From SIG454 sp045578465 (lineage in GTDB: Bacteria > Bacillota > Clostridia > Monoglobales > Monoglobaceae), in contig JAZNKJ010000007.1 of NCBI GenBank assembly GCA_045578465.1, forward strand, positions 1 to 53,267: DNA of 53,267 nt. Reading direction: 5' to 3'. Shown here in pieces: positions 41,362 through 49,763 of the stretch (positions are counted from its first letter, which is position 1; every line of letters begins with the position of its first letter). Below the pieces are notes generated by a model. That model had not been told where the DNA came from. It saw only the letters and a list, made by a program, of their open reading frames with translations, and ran no database searches. The translations under genes and the position numbers were made by a program.

Positions 41362-42363
41362 ATGGAAAGATATTTAAAAGATGAAATAAAATCTAACACA
41401 CTAAGAGTATTGTGTCAGGCCGGCCTTGATGATATTCAGGCAGAGTTGTTTTCTGAGTATATGACACAAGTGGAACTTTATGGAGTTAAAAGCCACGGTT
41501 TGAAAACATTGAAAGCACATATACAAAAAATTAAAAGTGGCGGATATAATCTTGCCCCCTCGTTCTCTGTAACGAAGGAAACATCCGCATTTGCTGTTAT
41601 AGATGGGGGAAATTCCATTGGGATTATAAGTGGAATAAAATGTGTGGATTATGCTATGAAATGTGCTGAAAAATCAGGGGTGTTTACTGTTTTTTCTTTT
41701 AACAATAATACATATGGAGCTGCCTTTTACTATGCATTAAGAGCGGCACAAAAAGGATATATATGCTTTACAATGAGCAATAGTCCGTCCCAAATGGCAG
41801 CGGTGGGCGGATGCGATAAAATCCTTGGGACAAACCCTTTTGCAGTAGCGATTCCTGCGAAGAAAAATTCTCCGATAATAATGGATATGGCAACAAGTGT
41901 CGTTGCAAAATCAAAAATAAATGAGTATGTGGAAAAAGGGTTGCCTATACCGGAGGGATGGGCACTAGATAAAGACGGAAACCCGACAACAGATGCACAG
42001 ACTGCGTTAAATGGGTTGATGTTACCGATGTCAGGATTTAAGGGATATGGAATATCGATGGCGATAGATGTGATTGCGGGACTTGTCTCTGGTGCAGCTT
42101 ATCTTGGGAAGGTTGGAAGATTTTACAGTCCTGAAAATAAAGGGATGAATGTTGGGTTTACATTTGTTGTTATAAATCCTGAGGTTGTATGCGGTAAAGA
42201 CTACTACGATGATATGGATTTATATATTGAGAGTATCCGAGGCGGCAGGGCGATTGAAGGAGGAAAAATAGTTCTTCCCGGAGATGACAGACTTGAAAAT
42301 TATGAAAGTAATTTAAAGAATGGTATTTGCGTGCCTCAAAATGTTTGGAGTGTGAATGACTAA
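41362..42363 (+). CDS. Ldh2/malate-type 2-hydroxyacid dehydrogenase
   Basis: 333 residues of the Ldh family (malate/L-lactate/sulfolactate dehydrogenases, not the Rossmann LDH). YGVKSHGLKTL holds the catalytic His, and FTMSNSPSQMAAVGG, ILGTNPFAVAIP and MDMATSVVA are diagnostic. MSGFKGYGISMAIDVIAGLVSG closes the NAD(P) site. It would reduce a 2-keto acid to a hydroxy acid. Inside a glycosyltransferase operon this is unexpected; it may supply a hydroxy-acid substituent. The stop overlaps the next gene by one base. Confidence 0.9.
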   Translation: MERYLKDEIKSNTLRVLCQAGLDDIQAELFSEYMTQVELYGVKSHGLKTLKAHIQKIKSGGYNLAPSFSVTKETSAFAVIDGGNSIGIISGIKCVDYAMKCAEKSGVFTVFSFNNNTYGAAFYYALRAAQKGYICFTMSNSPSQMAAVGGCDKILGTNPFAVAIPAKKNSPIIMDMATSVVAKSKINEYVEKGLPIPEGWALDKDGNPTTDAQTALNGLMLPMSGFKGYGISMAIDVIAGLVSGAAYLGKVGRFYSPENKGMNVGFTFVVINPEVVCGKDYYDDMDLYIESIRGGRAIEGGKIVLPGDDRLENYESNLKNGICVPQNVWSVND

Positions 42364-43325
42364 TGTTTTTTAGTTTAATTATACCGGTTTACAATGTTGA
42401 GAAGTATTTAGGTGAATGTATTGACAGTATACTTAGACAGGATTTTTCGGATTATGAACTCATTCTGGTGGATGATGGTTCAAAGGATTCAAGCGGGAAG
42501 ATTTGTGACAGTTATTCTGAAAAATATGATTTTATAAAGACCATTCACAAAAAAAACGGTGGCCAGGCAGATGCCAGAAATGTAGGAGCAAATGCAGCAA
42601 GCGGGGAGTATATAATTTATCTTGACAGTGATGATTATATAATTTCAGACCTGTTTCTTTCAGACATATACAAGCATATCCAACAAAAAAACAGCGATAT
42701 TGTTATGTATAAGTTTCAAAAGTATTTTGATGATACTGGTGTTATGGAAAACTGCACTTTTTCATTTCCTCAGGATGAAACCTTATCGCCGGATGATTTG
42801 CTTCTCGATGTTGTAAAGAGAGATGCCTATTACGGAATGGCATGGACGAAAGCCTTTAAAAGAAGCATTGCCGTTGAATTTGACAGAAATTTAGTTTGTG
42901 AAGATATGGATTGGTTCTTTCAATTGTTATCAAATTCAAATAGTTTTTCTGTTGTTGATAAATCTTATATAGCATACAGACAGCGTGCTGGTTCGGTTAC
43001 GGCTACTATCAAGCTGGTCACTTTAACAGATTTTATATTTACCCTTGAAAAATGGAGCCGAATTTTTCAGGAATCAGAGTTTGCCGATGCGAAGAAAAAA
43101 GCTTTGTTTGGAGTTATGGCAAAGTATTATTCAAATTTGTTGATTGTTTATTCAAGACTTAAAGATAAAAATAAAAAAGAATATATAAGACAAATTAAAA
43201 AATTAAGTTATTTATTAGACTATTCTCTTAGCGGTAGACCGGTGACAATTAGAAAAGTTTATAAAATTGCTGGTTTTGGATTTGTAATAAAATTGCTTCA
43301 ATTAGCAGATAAACTGAAAGGTTAG
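42363..43325 (+). CDS. family 2 glycosyltransferase
   Basis: 320 residues. FSLIIPVYNVEKYLGECIDS, LILVDDGSKDSS, NGGQADARNVGANAASGEYI and YLDSDDYI (DxD) are clear GT-A motifs; AWTKAFKR and EDMDWFFQLL are acceptor-side motifs of this group. The ATG overlaps the stop of the dehydrogenase gene, so the two are coupled. The sugar is unknown. Confidence 0.93.
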   Translation: MFFSLIIPVYNVEKYLGECIDSILRQDFSDYELILVDDGSKDSSGKICDSYSEKYDFIKTIHKKNGGQADARNVGANAASGEYIIYLDSDDYIISDLFLSDIYKHIQQKNSDIVMYKFQKYFDDTGVMENCTFSFPQDETLSPDDLLLDVVKRDAYYGMAWTKAFKRSIAVEFDRNLVCEDMDWFFQLLSNSNSFSVVDKSYIAYRQRAGSVTATIKLVTLTDFIFTLEKWSRIFQESEFADAKKKALFGVMAKYYSNLLIVYSRLKDKNKKEYIRQIKKLSYLLDYSLSGRPVTIRKVYKIAGFGFVIKLLQLADKLKG

Positions 43326-43330
43326 AAGAA

Positions 43331-44635
43331 ATGGAAAATAAGTTGCCAAAAGTTTTAGCAGTTTCTTTGAGTACATGGAGAGACGATAGCGGGATTCATA
43401 CTCAAACAGATTTATTTAAATTTTGGGATAGCGACAGAGTTGCCCAAATATATACAAAGTCCGATCTTCCAAACACTACTGTTTGCAATCGGTTTTTTCA
43501 GATTTCCGAAAATGCGGTAATTAAGAGCGTTTTAAACAGGAAAAAAGTAGGAAGGCAAGTTGAAAATCGTTTAGATGTCACTGAAGAGGACTCTAAGGCC
43601 ATTCTTCAGGAGGCCCAACTGTATAAAAAAGCACACAAGAAAAAGTCGTGGTTTTATACACTTATGCGCGAGTTGGTTTGGAGTTTTGGATGTTGGAAAA
43701 GCAAAGAACTTGATAAATTTGTTGAGGAATATGACCCAGATGTGTATTTTATTCCTATATATCCCGTTGTGTATATGGGTAAAATCCAAAGATATCTCTT
43801 AAAAAAGCATCCGCGTCCATATGTTTGTTATCTTGCAGACGATAATTATTCGTATAAGTCCTGCGGGATGAATTTACTGGCAATTATACATAGATTTTGG
43901 CTTAGAAAATATGTAAAAAAACTTGCTACGGGTTGCAATCAAATGTTTACCATAACTAAGACTGAGGCGGAAGACACGGATAGACTTTTTGGAACGCACA
44001 GCGTTGTCCTTACAAAAGGGATTGACTATTCAAAGCTTCAGTTTAAGGAACAGCCGGTAACGGAACCGATAAGAATGGTGTATACCGGAAAACTTGTTAT
44101 AGGAAGGCACTATTCTCTTATGGCTATATCTGAAGCGTTAAGTAGAATCAATAAAGATTCCACAAAAATTGTTTTAGATATATATTCGGGAGATACATTT
44201 GATGAAAAAGTAATGACGATGTTCAACTCAAACGGTTGCTGTTTTCATGGATTAGTTCCTAAGGAGGAAGTGAGCGGAATCCAAAATTCTGCGGATGTAG
44301 TTGTATTTGTAGAGTCATTGGAAAAGAGATACAGATATACTGCGAGACTTTCTTTTTCTACAAAACTTACGGATTACTTTAAAAGTGGAAAATGTATTTT
44401 TGCTATTGGCGATAAGGATATTGCGCCGATACAGTATTTGAAAGAAAATGATGCAGCTATAATTGCGTGCGAATATAAAGAAATTGAAGAGCAACTCTGC
44501 AAACTTGTAGAAGATAAGCAACTGATTTTGCAATACGGTAAAAAAGCATTTGAATGCGGAAAGCGAAATCACGATGTTGAAAACATCAAAAAAGTTTTTA
44601 TTGAAACTATAACAAAATGTTGTGACGAAGATTAA
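43331..44635 (+). CDS. GT-B-fold glycosyltransferase
   Basis: 434 residues. The N-terminal half (LAVSLSTWRDDSGIHTQTDL, ending near YVCYLADDNYSY) and C-terminal half (RMVYTGKLVIGRHYSLMAIS; CFHGLVPKEEVSGIQNSADV) fit a two-Rossmann GT-B enzyme. Its motifs are weaker than in the neighbouring GT4 proteins, and KLTDYFKSGKCIFAIGD replaces the usual E-x7-E region. Sugar and linkage are unknown. It begins 5 bases after the previous gene. Confidence 0.8.
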   Translation: MENKLPKVLAVSLSTWRDDSGIHTQTDLFKFWDSDRVAQIYTKSDLPNTTVCNRFFQISENAVIKSVLNRKKVGRQVENRLDVTEEDSKAILQEAQLYKKAHKKKSWFYTLMRELVWSFGCWKSKELDKFVEEYDPDVYFIPIYPVVYMGKIQRYLLKKHPRPYVCYLADDNYSYKSCGMNLLAIIHRFWLRKYVKKLATGCNQMFTITKTEAEDTDRLFGTHSVVLTKGIDYSKLQFKEQPVTEPIRMVYTGKLVIGRHYSLMAISEALSRINKDSTKIVLDIYSGDTFDEKVMTMFNSNGCCFHGLVPKEEVSGIQNSADVVVFVESLEKRYRYTARLSFSTKLTDYFKSGKCIFAIGDKDIAPIQYLKENDAAIIACEYKEIEEQLCKLVEDKQLILQYGKKAFECGKRNHDVENIKKVFIETITKCCDED

Positions 44636-44673
44636 TTTTTGAACATTGAAAGTGGTTTTTAGAGGTTATTGTG

Positions 44674-45906
44674 ATGAAAATATTGCAGATAAATGCAACA
44701 TACGGCGTAGGAAGCACAGGTAAGATAGCCAGAGATATTTCAAAAAAGCTTCTTGAAGAAGGACACGAGTCTCACATTTTCTGGGGTACTGCAAATAAAA
44801 CAAACGGCAATGGAGACTACACTTCTCTTTACAGAATAGGAAATGTTTTTGACCACAAAATGCACGCGCTTCTTCGCAGAATTACATCAAAGCAAGGTTG
44901 GTATTCAAAAGCGGCAACAAGAAAAGCGTGCAGGAAAATACTTGAAATAAAGCCTGATGTTGTTCACTTGCATAATTTGCATAGCAATTTTATAAATCTC
45001 CCCATTCTGATTGATTTTCTTGCTAAGCAAAATATCCCCACTTTACTTACCTTGCACGACTGTTGGTTTTTAACAGGGCTTTGCAACCATTATTTAAAAT
45101 ACAATTGCAATAATTGGAGAGAAAACTGCTCTAATTGCCCTATGCCGAGGGTGGCGCGAAAACTACCGGTAAAATTGCTTGAAGAAAAACATATATTGTT
45201 TGACAAAATCAACAAGCTTGCCGTAAATGGCGTGTCTATGTGGACAACAGAAGCGGCTAAGAAATCTATTTTAAATAAAGCAAGGATAATCAAATACATA
45301 TATAATTGGATAGACACTGATTTATTTGCTCCCACTGACAATGCTGAAGAAATAAGGAAGAAATACAATATTCCGCCTGAGCATAAACTGATACTTGGAG
45401 TGGCACAAGGCTGGAGTAGTGATAAATCAGCAGACAGTAAGGGGTTAAAGGAGTTTATTTATCTTGCTGATTCGTTAAAGAATGAGGCGACAGTTATACT
45501 TGTTGGGCAGGATAACGGAGTTCCTGAAAGAGAAAATTTGCGTTGTATCGGCTTCACAAACAGCATGGAGGAACTTGCCCAGATTTACTCGGCAGCGGAT
45601 GTATTTGTAAATCCTTCAAGAATGGAGACTTTCGGGCTTGTTACTGTTGAGGCTATGTCCTGCGGCACACCTGTTGTTGCGTATAATAATACCGGAAGCG
45701 CAGAAGTTGTGTCCGGCGACTGCGGTGCGTTAGTTGAAGATGGGAATAAACTTGAACTTTTAGAGGCAGTAAAAAAAGTTTTATCAATTGACAAGGAGAA
45801 GTTTTCTTCTGCTTGCAGAAATTGGGCGAGTGAGAATTTTAATAAGAACAGTCAGATTAAGAAATATATTGATTTATACAAAGAGATTATTGTCAAGGAA
45901 GTCTAG
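44674..45906 (+). CDS. family 4 glycosyltransferase (WcaC-like)
   Basis: 410 residues. ILQINATYGVGSTGKIARDI is the acceptor-side glycine loop; VVHLHNLHSNFINLP and LTLHDCWFLTGLCNHY are typical of the WcaC/colanic-acid type group. A Cys-rich patch (C-x4-NNWRENCSNCP) probably binds a metal or is structural. PSRMETFGLVTVEAMSCGTP holds the E-x7-E motif. The ATG at 44674 is preferred over the adjacent GTG because of spacing from GAGG. Confidence 0.93.
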   Translation: MKILQINATYGVGSTGKIARDISKKLLEEGHESHIFWGTANKTNGNGDYTSLYRIGNVFDHKMHALLRRITSKQGWYSKAATRKACRKILEIKPDVVHLHNLHSNFINLPILIDFLAKQNIPTLLTLHDCWFLTGLCNHYLKYNCNNWRENCSNCPMPRVARKLPVKLLEEKHILFDKINKLAVNGVSMWTTEAAKKSILNKARIIKYIYNWIDTDLFAPTDNAEEIRKKYNIPPEHKLILGVAQGWSSDKSADSKGLKEFIYLADSLKNEATVILVGQDNGVPERENLRCIGFTNSMEELAQIYSAADVFVNPSRMETFGLVTVEAMSCGTPVVAYNNTGSAEVVSGDCGALVEDGNKLELLEAVKKVLSIDKEKFSSACRNWASENFNKNSQIKKYIDLYKEIIVKEV

Positions 45907-45953
45907 GAAAGACTATATGGCAACCAAAAGACTAAATTTTGGAGGTATTGGAA

Positions 45954-46958
45954 ATGAATTCGTGGAAGACTGATGTAGCAGTATTATTGACTTTTTTTGT
46001 AAGAGATGATACTTTTGAAAAAGTTTTTGAAAGCGTAAGGAAAGCTCGTCCCAGAGTTTTGCTTTTGTGGCAGGACGGACCGAGAGAAAACCGCCCTGAC
46101 GATATTGAAGGAATTGAAAAATGCAGAAAAATTGCCGAGAATATTGATTGGGAATGTGAAGTTCACAGGAATTATCACGACAAAAATATGGGATGTGATC
46201 CATCAACATTTTTGGCTCAAAAATGGGCATTTTCAATTGTTGACAAGTGCATTATTATGGAAGATGACAGAGTGCCTTGTGATTCTTTTTATCAATACTG
46301 CAAAGAACTTCTTGATAAGTATGAAAATGATAATCGAATCAATCATATATGTGGAACTAATTTGCTTGGAGAGAATGTAGATTGCGATGCAGATTATTTC
46401 TTTTCTCCCTTTGGGTCTACCACATGGGCTTCATGGAGGCGTGTAGCCAGGGAGTGGGATGAGCAATATACCTTTTTGGAAAACAATGATTATAGTCTCG
46501 GATGCCTCAAAAAGATTATTGGCAAGGAAAGATTTAAAGCTGTTTACGGCGATGCTCTTAAACATAAAAACACAGGGAAGCTGTATTGGGAAACACTTCT
46601 TGGTATGAATTGCGTGCTAAACAATCGTGTTGCGATTATACCAAAGAAAAATATGATATGCGATATAGGTTTAACAGAAAACTCAACACATGCAACTTCG
46701 GATACAAGATTGTTAAATAAAGTTCATCTTGATATGTTTAATATGGAAACTCATGATGTTTCGTTTCCTCTCAAACATCCCAAATATGTTCTTCCGGATT
46801 ATAACTATGTTGCAAAACTTAATAAAATAGCCGGAATAGGAGTTCCTTTTATAAAACTCTGGAGAGATGTTAAGTATTTATTCAAATGTATTTTCAGCGG
46901 TAATATATCGAGAATTTTTATTGCTTTAAAGCGAAGAATAACAAAAAGCGTAAAATAA
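45954..46958 (+). CDS. GT-A-like glycosyltransferase, last gene of the locus
   Basis: 334 residues. VLLTFFVRDDTFEKVFESVR begins a nucleotide-sugar fold, CIIMEDDRVPCDSFYQYC gives the acidic metal motif (EDD), and FFSPFGSTTWASWRRVAREW is a motif seen in this group of capsule-locus transferases. The ATG at 45954 follows GGAGG (45941-45945) with 8-base spacing; the frame otherwise opens at TTG 45939. A bidirectional terminator follows within 16 bases. Confidence 0.82.
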   Translation: MNSWKTDVAVLLTFFVRDDTFEKVFESVRKARPRVLLLWQDGPRENRPDDIEGIEKCRKIAENIDWECEVHRNYHDKNMGCDPSTFLAQKWAFSIVDKCIIMEDDRVPCDSFYQYCKELLDKYENDNRINHICGTNLLGENVDCDADYFFSPFGSTTWASWRRVAREWDEQYTFLENNDYSLGCLKKIIGKERFKAVYGDALKHKNTGKLYWETLLGMNCVLNNRVAIIPKKNMICDIGLTENSTHATSDTRLLNKVHLDMFNMETHDVSFPLKHPKYVLPDYNYVAKLNKIAGIGVPFIKLWRDVKYLFKCIFSGNISRIFIALKRRITKSVK

Positions 46959-46973
46959 GCTGACACGCAACAT

Positions 46974-47004
46974 AAAAAAGCCTTGGAAAATCCAAGGCTT
47001 TTTT
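46974..47004. terminator. bidirectional terminator closing the polysaccharide locus and cotJ
   Basis: GCCTTGGA (46980-46987) pairs with TCCAAGGC (46991-46998), flanked by six A on the left and six T on the right. It ends the rightward locus and the leftward cotJ operon, whose last stop is at 47008. Confidence 0.95.
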
Positions 47005-47007
47005 GTT

Positions 47008-47595
47008 TTACTTTTTCATTCCCATAAAGTAGTTTTTGCAGTACGGTCTGTTTTGAATTGTGTCAAGGGCCTCACCAAATCTCTGGAAATGCACTACTTC
47101 TCTTGCTCTTAAAAATCTTATAACATCGTTAACATCAGGGTCATCGCTAACTCTTAGAATGTTGTCATAGGTTGCACGAGCCTTCTGCTCAGCCGCAAGG
47201 TCTTCCGTAAGGTCGGCGATGGGGTCGCCTGTTACGGAAATTGTCTGAGCAGACCAGGATTCGCCGGCTGCGGAAGCGGGATAAACCCCTCTGCCGTGGT
47301 CGATGAAATATGGCGCCATAGGGCTGTTTTCAATCTCGGTTGTGGTTGCATTTTTTGCAAGCTGAGTAACCAGAGTTCCAACGATTTCGAGGTGGGCAAG
47401 TTCTTCCGTTCCGATGTCCGTAAGAACTGACTTGGTAACCTCGTTTGGCATTGAATATCTTTGAGATAAATACCGCATAGCTGCGCCAATTTCGCCGTGA
47501 GGTCCACCGTATTGGCTGATTATAAAGCTGGCAAGTTTTGGGTTCGGATTTTTAATTTTAACAGGATACTGTAATCTTTTTTGATAACTCCACAT
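47008..47595 (-). CDS. cotJC: spore coat protein CotJC (manganese-catalase-like)
   Basis: 195-residue ferritin-like protein of the inner spore coat. MWSYQKRLQYPVKI is the conserved start. Metal ligands are visible in GGPHGEIGAAMRYLSQRY, GTEELAHLEIVGTLV and AAEQKARATYDNIL, with LRAREVVHFQRFGEAL as the final E/H pair, matching Mn-catalases. It is expressed in the mother cell in other spore-formers. Last gene of the cotJA-cotJB-cotJC operon, 14 bases after cotJB. Confidence 0.97.
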   Translation of the reverse strand: MWSYQKRLQYPVKIKNPNPKLASFIISQYGGPHGEIGAAMRYLSQRYSMPNEVTKSVLTDIGTEELAHLEIVGTLVTQLAKNATTTEIENSPMAPYFIDHGRGVYPASAAGESWSAQTISVTGDPIADLTEDLAAEQKARATYDNILRVSDDPDVNDVIRFLRAREVVHFQRFGEALDTIQNRPYCKNYFMGMKK

Positions 47596-47609
47596 AATTT
47601 ATTCCTCCT

Positions 47610-47852
47610 TTAATCCCAAGGCCAGGGCGTATCTATCCAGTTCCAGAAATTATCATCTTTGGACTCGGACGCATACAGCGGGCCAAACTTTGAGTTATAC
47701 ATATCCATATATTCTCTTGTTTTTTTCGCCATTTTCCGATAGAGGTAAATAGCAGTCTTGTCGTATGGATGGGTGTCAAGATAGAGGTTCCAGTCGTATG
47801 CCGCAAACCCGTATTCCTGAATTTTCTTCATAAGGGCTTCACGCTCTGTCAC
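47610..47852 (-). CDS. cotJB: spore coat protein CotJB
   Basis: 80 residues, close to the family length. EYGFAAYDWNLYLDTHP and a C-terminal FWNWIDTPWPWD with four Trp are the signatures. It is needed with CotJA and CotJC for coat assembly in Bacillus subtilis; the molecular role is not known. The start overlaps the end of cotJA by 14 bases. Confidence 0.95.
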   Translation of the reverse strand: MTEREALMKKIQEYGFAAYDWNLYLDTHPYDKTAIYLYRKMAKKTREYMDMYNSKFGPLYASESKDDNFWNWIDTPWPWD

Positions 47853-48045
47853 AGCCGGTTCCCTCCTTTGTTCTTACTTGTCTTCCATATACGCCTAAGG
47901 GTAGGTCAAGAGGAGGGAAGATAGTTCCTCTTTCAAGACCTGTTTCGGCATCGTATAAATTTGTATCCTCAGCTTTTTGGATTGGGACATAAGCATAAGC
48001 TAAAAGCATTTCCCTATCTGAGGATGGCGTAATAATATAAGCCAT
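47839..48045 (-). CDS. cotJA: spore coat associated protein CotJA
   Basis: 68 residues. LLAYAYVPIQKAEDTNLYD and FPPLDLPLGVYGRQ are the CotJA motifs (YVP-x-Q, then the PPLDxPxGxYG turn). The frame is open to 48075, but the ATG at 48043-48045 follows GAAAGGAATGG and gives the usual N-terminus. First gene of the operon. On the minus strand upstream, TCATATT (plus 48080-48086) resembles a sigma-E -35 box, but no good -10 is visible at the right distance. Confidence 0.9.
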   Translation of the reverse strand: MAYIITPSSDREMLLAYAYVPIQKAEDTNLYDAETGLERGTIFPPLDLPLGVYGRQVRTKEGTGCDRA

Positions 48046-48060
48046 AATACCATTCCTTTC

Positions 48061-48076
48061 TGTGCCATAAGGCACA
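48061..48076. repeat. 16-bp palindrome in the cotJA leader
   Basis: TGTGCC-ATAA-GGCACA: a perfect 6-bp dyad with a 4-base loop, 16 bases upstream of the cotJA start. It is in the right place for an operator or a leader hairpin. Confidence 0.5.
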
Positions 48077-48123
48077 CTACATAATATGACAAAAAACGGG
48101 AAAAAGTTCGCTATAAAAAGTGG

Positions 48124-48152
48124 TTGAAATAAAGGATAAACTGTGCTATTAT
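48124..48152 (+). promoter_or_regulatory. promoter of the lrp-alr operon
   Basis: TTGAAA (48124-48129), 17-base spacer, TATTAT (48147-48152, five of six). The predicted leader is about 25 bases with AAGGAG at its end. Confidence 0.68.
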
Positions 48153-48183
48153 TAAATATATATGTAAATTAAGGAGATTTTTT

Positions 48184-48636
48184 ATGGATAAAGTTGATTT
48201 ACTCATACTATCTTATCTTAAAGAGAACGCCAGAATGAAGGCGTCTGATATAAGCAAGGAGATAAATTTCTCTGTTTCTTCGGTTATTGAGAGAATAAAA
48301 AAGCTTGAAAAGAGCGGGGTTATTGAAAAATATACGGTAAAGCTTAACGAAGATAAGCTTGGGAACAGCATTATTGCGCTTATGGAAGTAAGCTTTGCTG
48401 ATGCCAAGTGTTGTGATGAATTTATGGCTTTTGCCAAGAACCATAAGAGAGTGTTGTCCTGCTATTATGTTGCGGGGGACTTTGACTTTATGGTTAAGAT
48501 AAGAGCTAAGTCTTCTGAAAATCTTGAAAAAATCCATAGAGAAATTAAGTCTTTCGAGGGGGTTAAGTCCGTTAAGACATACTTTGCCTTAAAAGAAGTA
48601 AAGTGCGAAATGTCTGAAATTCCGGAAGAGGAGTAG
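48184..48636 (+). CDS. Lrp/AsnC-family transcriptional regulator
   Basis: 150 residues. The N-terminal HTH reads DLLILSYLKENARMKASDIS and SVSSVIERIKKLEKSGVIE. The C-terminal RAM/AsnC ligand domain (about 65-145) shows LMEVSFADAKCCDEF and CYYVAGDFDFMVKIRAKS, where the G-D-F-D turn forms the amino-acid pocket. The regulator lies 8 bases before alr in one operon, so it may control alanine metabolism and its own synthesis. The ligand is not evident. Confidence 0.95.
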   Translation: MDKVDLLILSYLKENARMKASDISKEINFSVSSVIERIKKLEKSGVIEKYTVKLNEDKLGNSIIALMEVSFADAKCCDEFMAFAKNHKRVLSCYYVAGDFDFMVKIRAKSSENLEKIHREIKSFEGVKSVKTYFALKEVKCEMSEIPEEE

Positions 48637-48644
48637 GTGAAAGA

Positions 48645-49754
48645 ATGCGCGTTTATGCGGAAATTGATATAAATTCAATAAAGAAAAATGCAAAAAGTGT
48701 CAGAGAAGCAGTAGGGGATACCGTAAAGATTATGGCTGTTGTCAAAGCGGACGGCTATGGTCACGGAGCGGTTCAGACTGCAAAAGCCGTTAGCCATATT
48801 GTTGATGCCTTTGCGGTTGCCACCATTGAGGAGGCTGTTGAAATCCGAAACAGCGGGACTGATAAGGAAATTATGATACTTGGATATATTTCCAGTGATT
48901 ATTATAATCTGGCAATGGAAAAAGATATTTCCCTGACAGTTTTCTCTCTTGATATGGCGAAAGAAATTTCTGATTTTGCCGAGGGGCAAGGCGGAAAAAT
49001 TAAAATACATATTGCAGTAGATACAGGAATGGGAAGAATTGGTTTTTATCCAAACCCAAAGAGTGCAGAAGAGATAAAGGAAATAAGCGCCCTGCCTGGT
49101 GTTTCAATTGAGGGGCTTTTCTCTCACTTTGCAACGGCGGACGAGGGGGATAAAGCCTATTCAAATGAGCAGATTGAAAAATATAATAGTTTTGCTAATC
49201 TTCTTGAAAAAGAGGGAGTTTTAATTAAGACGAAGCACCTTTGCAACAGCGCTGGGATAACGGATTTAAAAGAGGCACATCTTGATATGGTCAGAATGGG
49301 TATTATTTTGTATGGATATTACCCATCCCAGGAAGTTGACAAAGAGAAAATCAAGCTGTCGCCTGCTATGTCTATAAAATCAACTGTTGTTTTTGTGAAA
49401 ACCATAAACAAGGGCGATTGCGTCAGCTATGGACGGCATTTCGTGGCAGAAAAAGAGACAAAGGTTGCAACTATTCCTGTGGGATATGCTGACGGATATC
49501 CAAGACTTTTGTCGGGCAAAGGAAGAGTTATAATTGGCGGTAAATATGCCCCTGTTATCGGTAATGTCTGTATGGACCAGATGATGGTGGATGTTTCGGA
49601 GATTGAAAATGTTTCCGTTGGAGACGAGGTTGTTCTTATGGGAAGTATGGGAGATGCTGCAATTACCGTTGAAGAGATTGCTAAGCTTTCAGATACCATA
49701 AATTATGAAATTATCTGCGGAATTGGGAAAAGAGTTCCGAGAATTTATAAATAG
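48645..49754 (+). CDS. alr: alanine racemase
   Basis: PLP enzyme making D-alanine for peptidoglycan. The 369 residues start RVYAEIDINSIKKN, with the PLP Lys34 in VKADGYGHGAVQ. VDTGMGRIGF, HLCNSAGITD and MVRMGIILYGYYP follow, and the second-domain catalytic Tyr lies in the SYGRHFVAE segment. GNVCMDQMMVDVSEI is the conserved C-terminal signature. ATG-to-stop length is normal. Operon partner of the Lrp regulator. Confidence 0.97.
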   Translation: MRVYAEIDINSIKKNAKSVREAVGDTVKIMAVVKADGYGHGAVQTAKAVSHIVDAFAVATIEEAVEIRNSGTDKEIMILGYISSDYYNLAMEKDISLTVFSLDMAKEISDFAEGQGGKIKIHIAVDTGMGRIGFYPNPKSAEEIKEISALPGVSIEGLFSHFATADEGDKAYSNEQIEKYNSFANLLEKEGVLIKTKHLCNSAGITDLKEAHLDMVRMGIILYGYYPSQEVDKEKIKLSPAMSIKSTVVFVKTINKGDCVSYGRHFVAEKETKVATIPVGYADGYPRLLSGKGRVIIGGKYAPVIGNVCMDQMMVDVSEIENVSVGDEVVLMGSMGDAAITVEEIAKLSDTINYEIICGIGKRVPRIYK

Positions 49755-49763
49755 AGGTCAGAA

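Noticed and set aside
20063..47007. Mobile island or prophage carrying the polysaccharide genes
   Set aside because: No integrase, transposase, direct-repeat ends or tRNA at the borders; both ends are ordinary terminators. Horizontal acquisition is possible but not shown.
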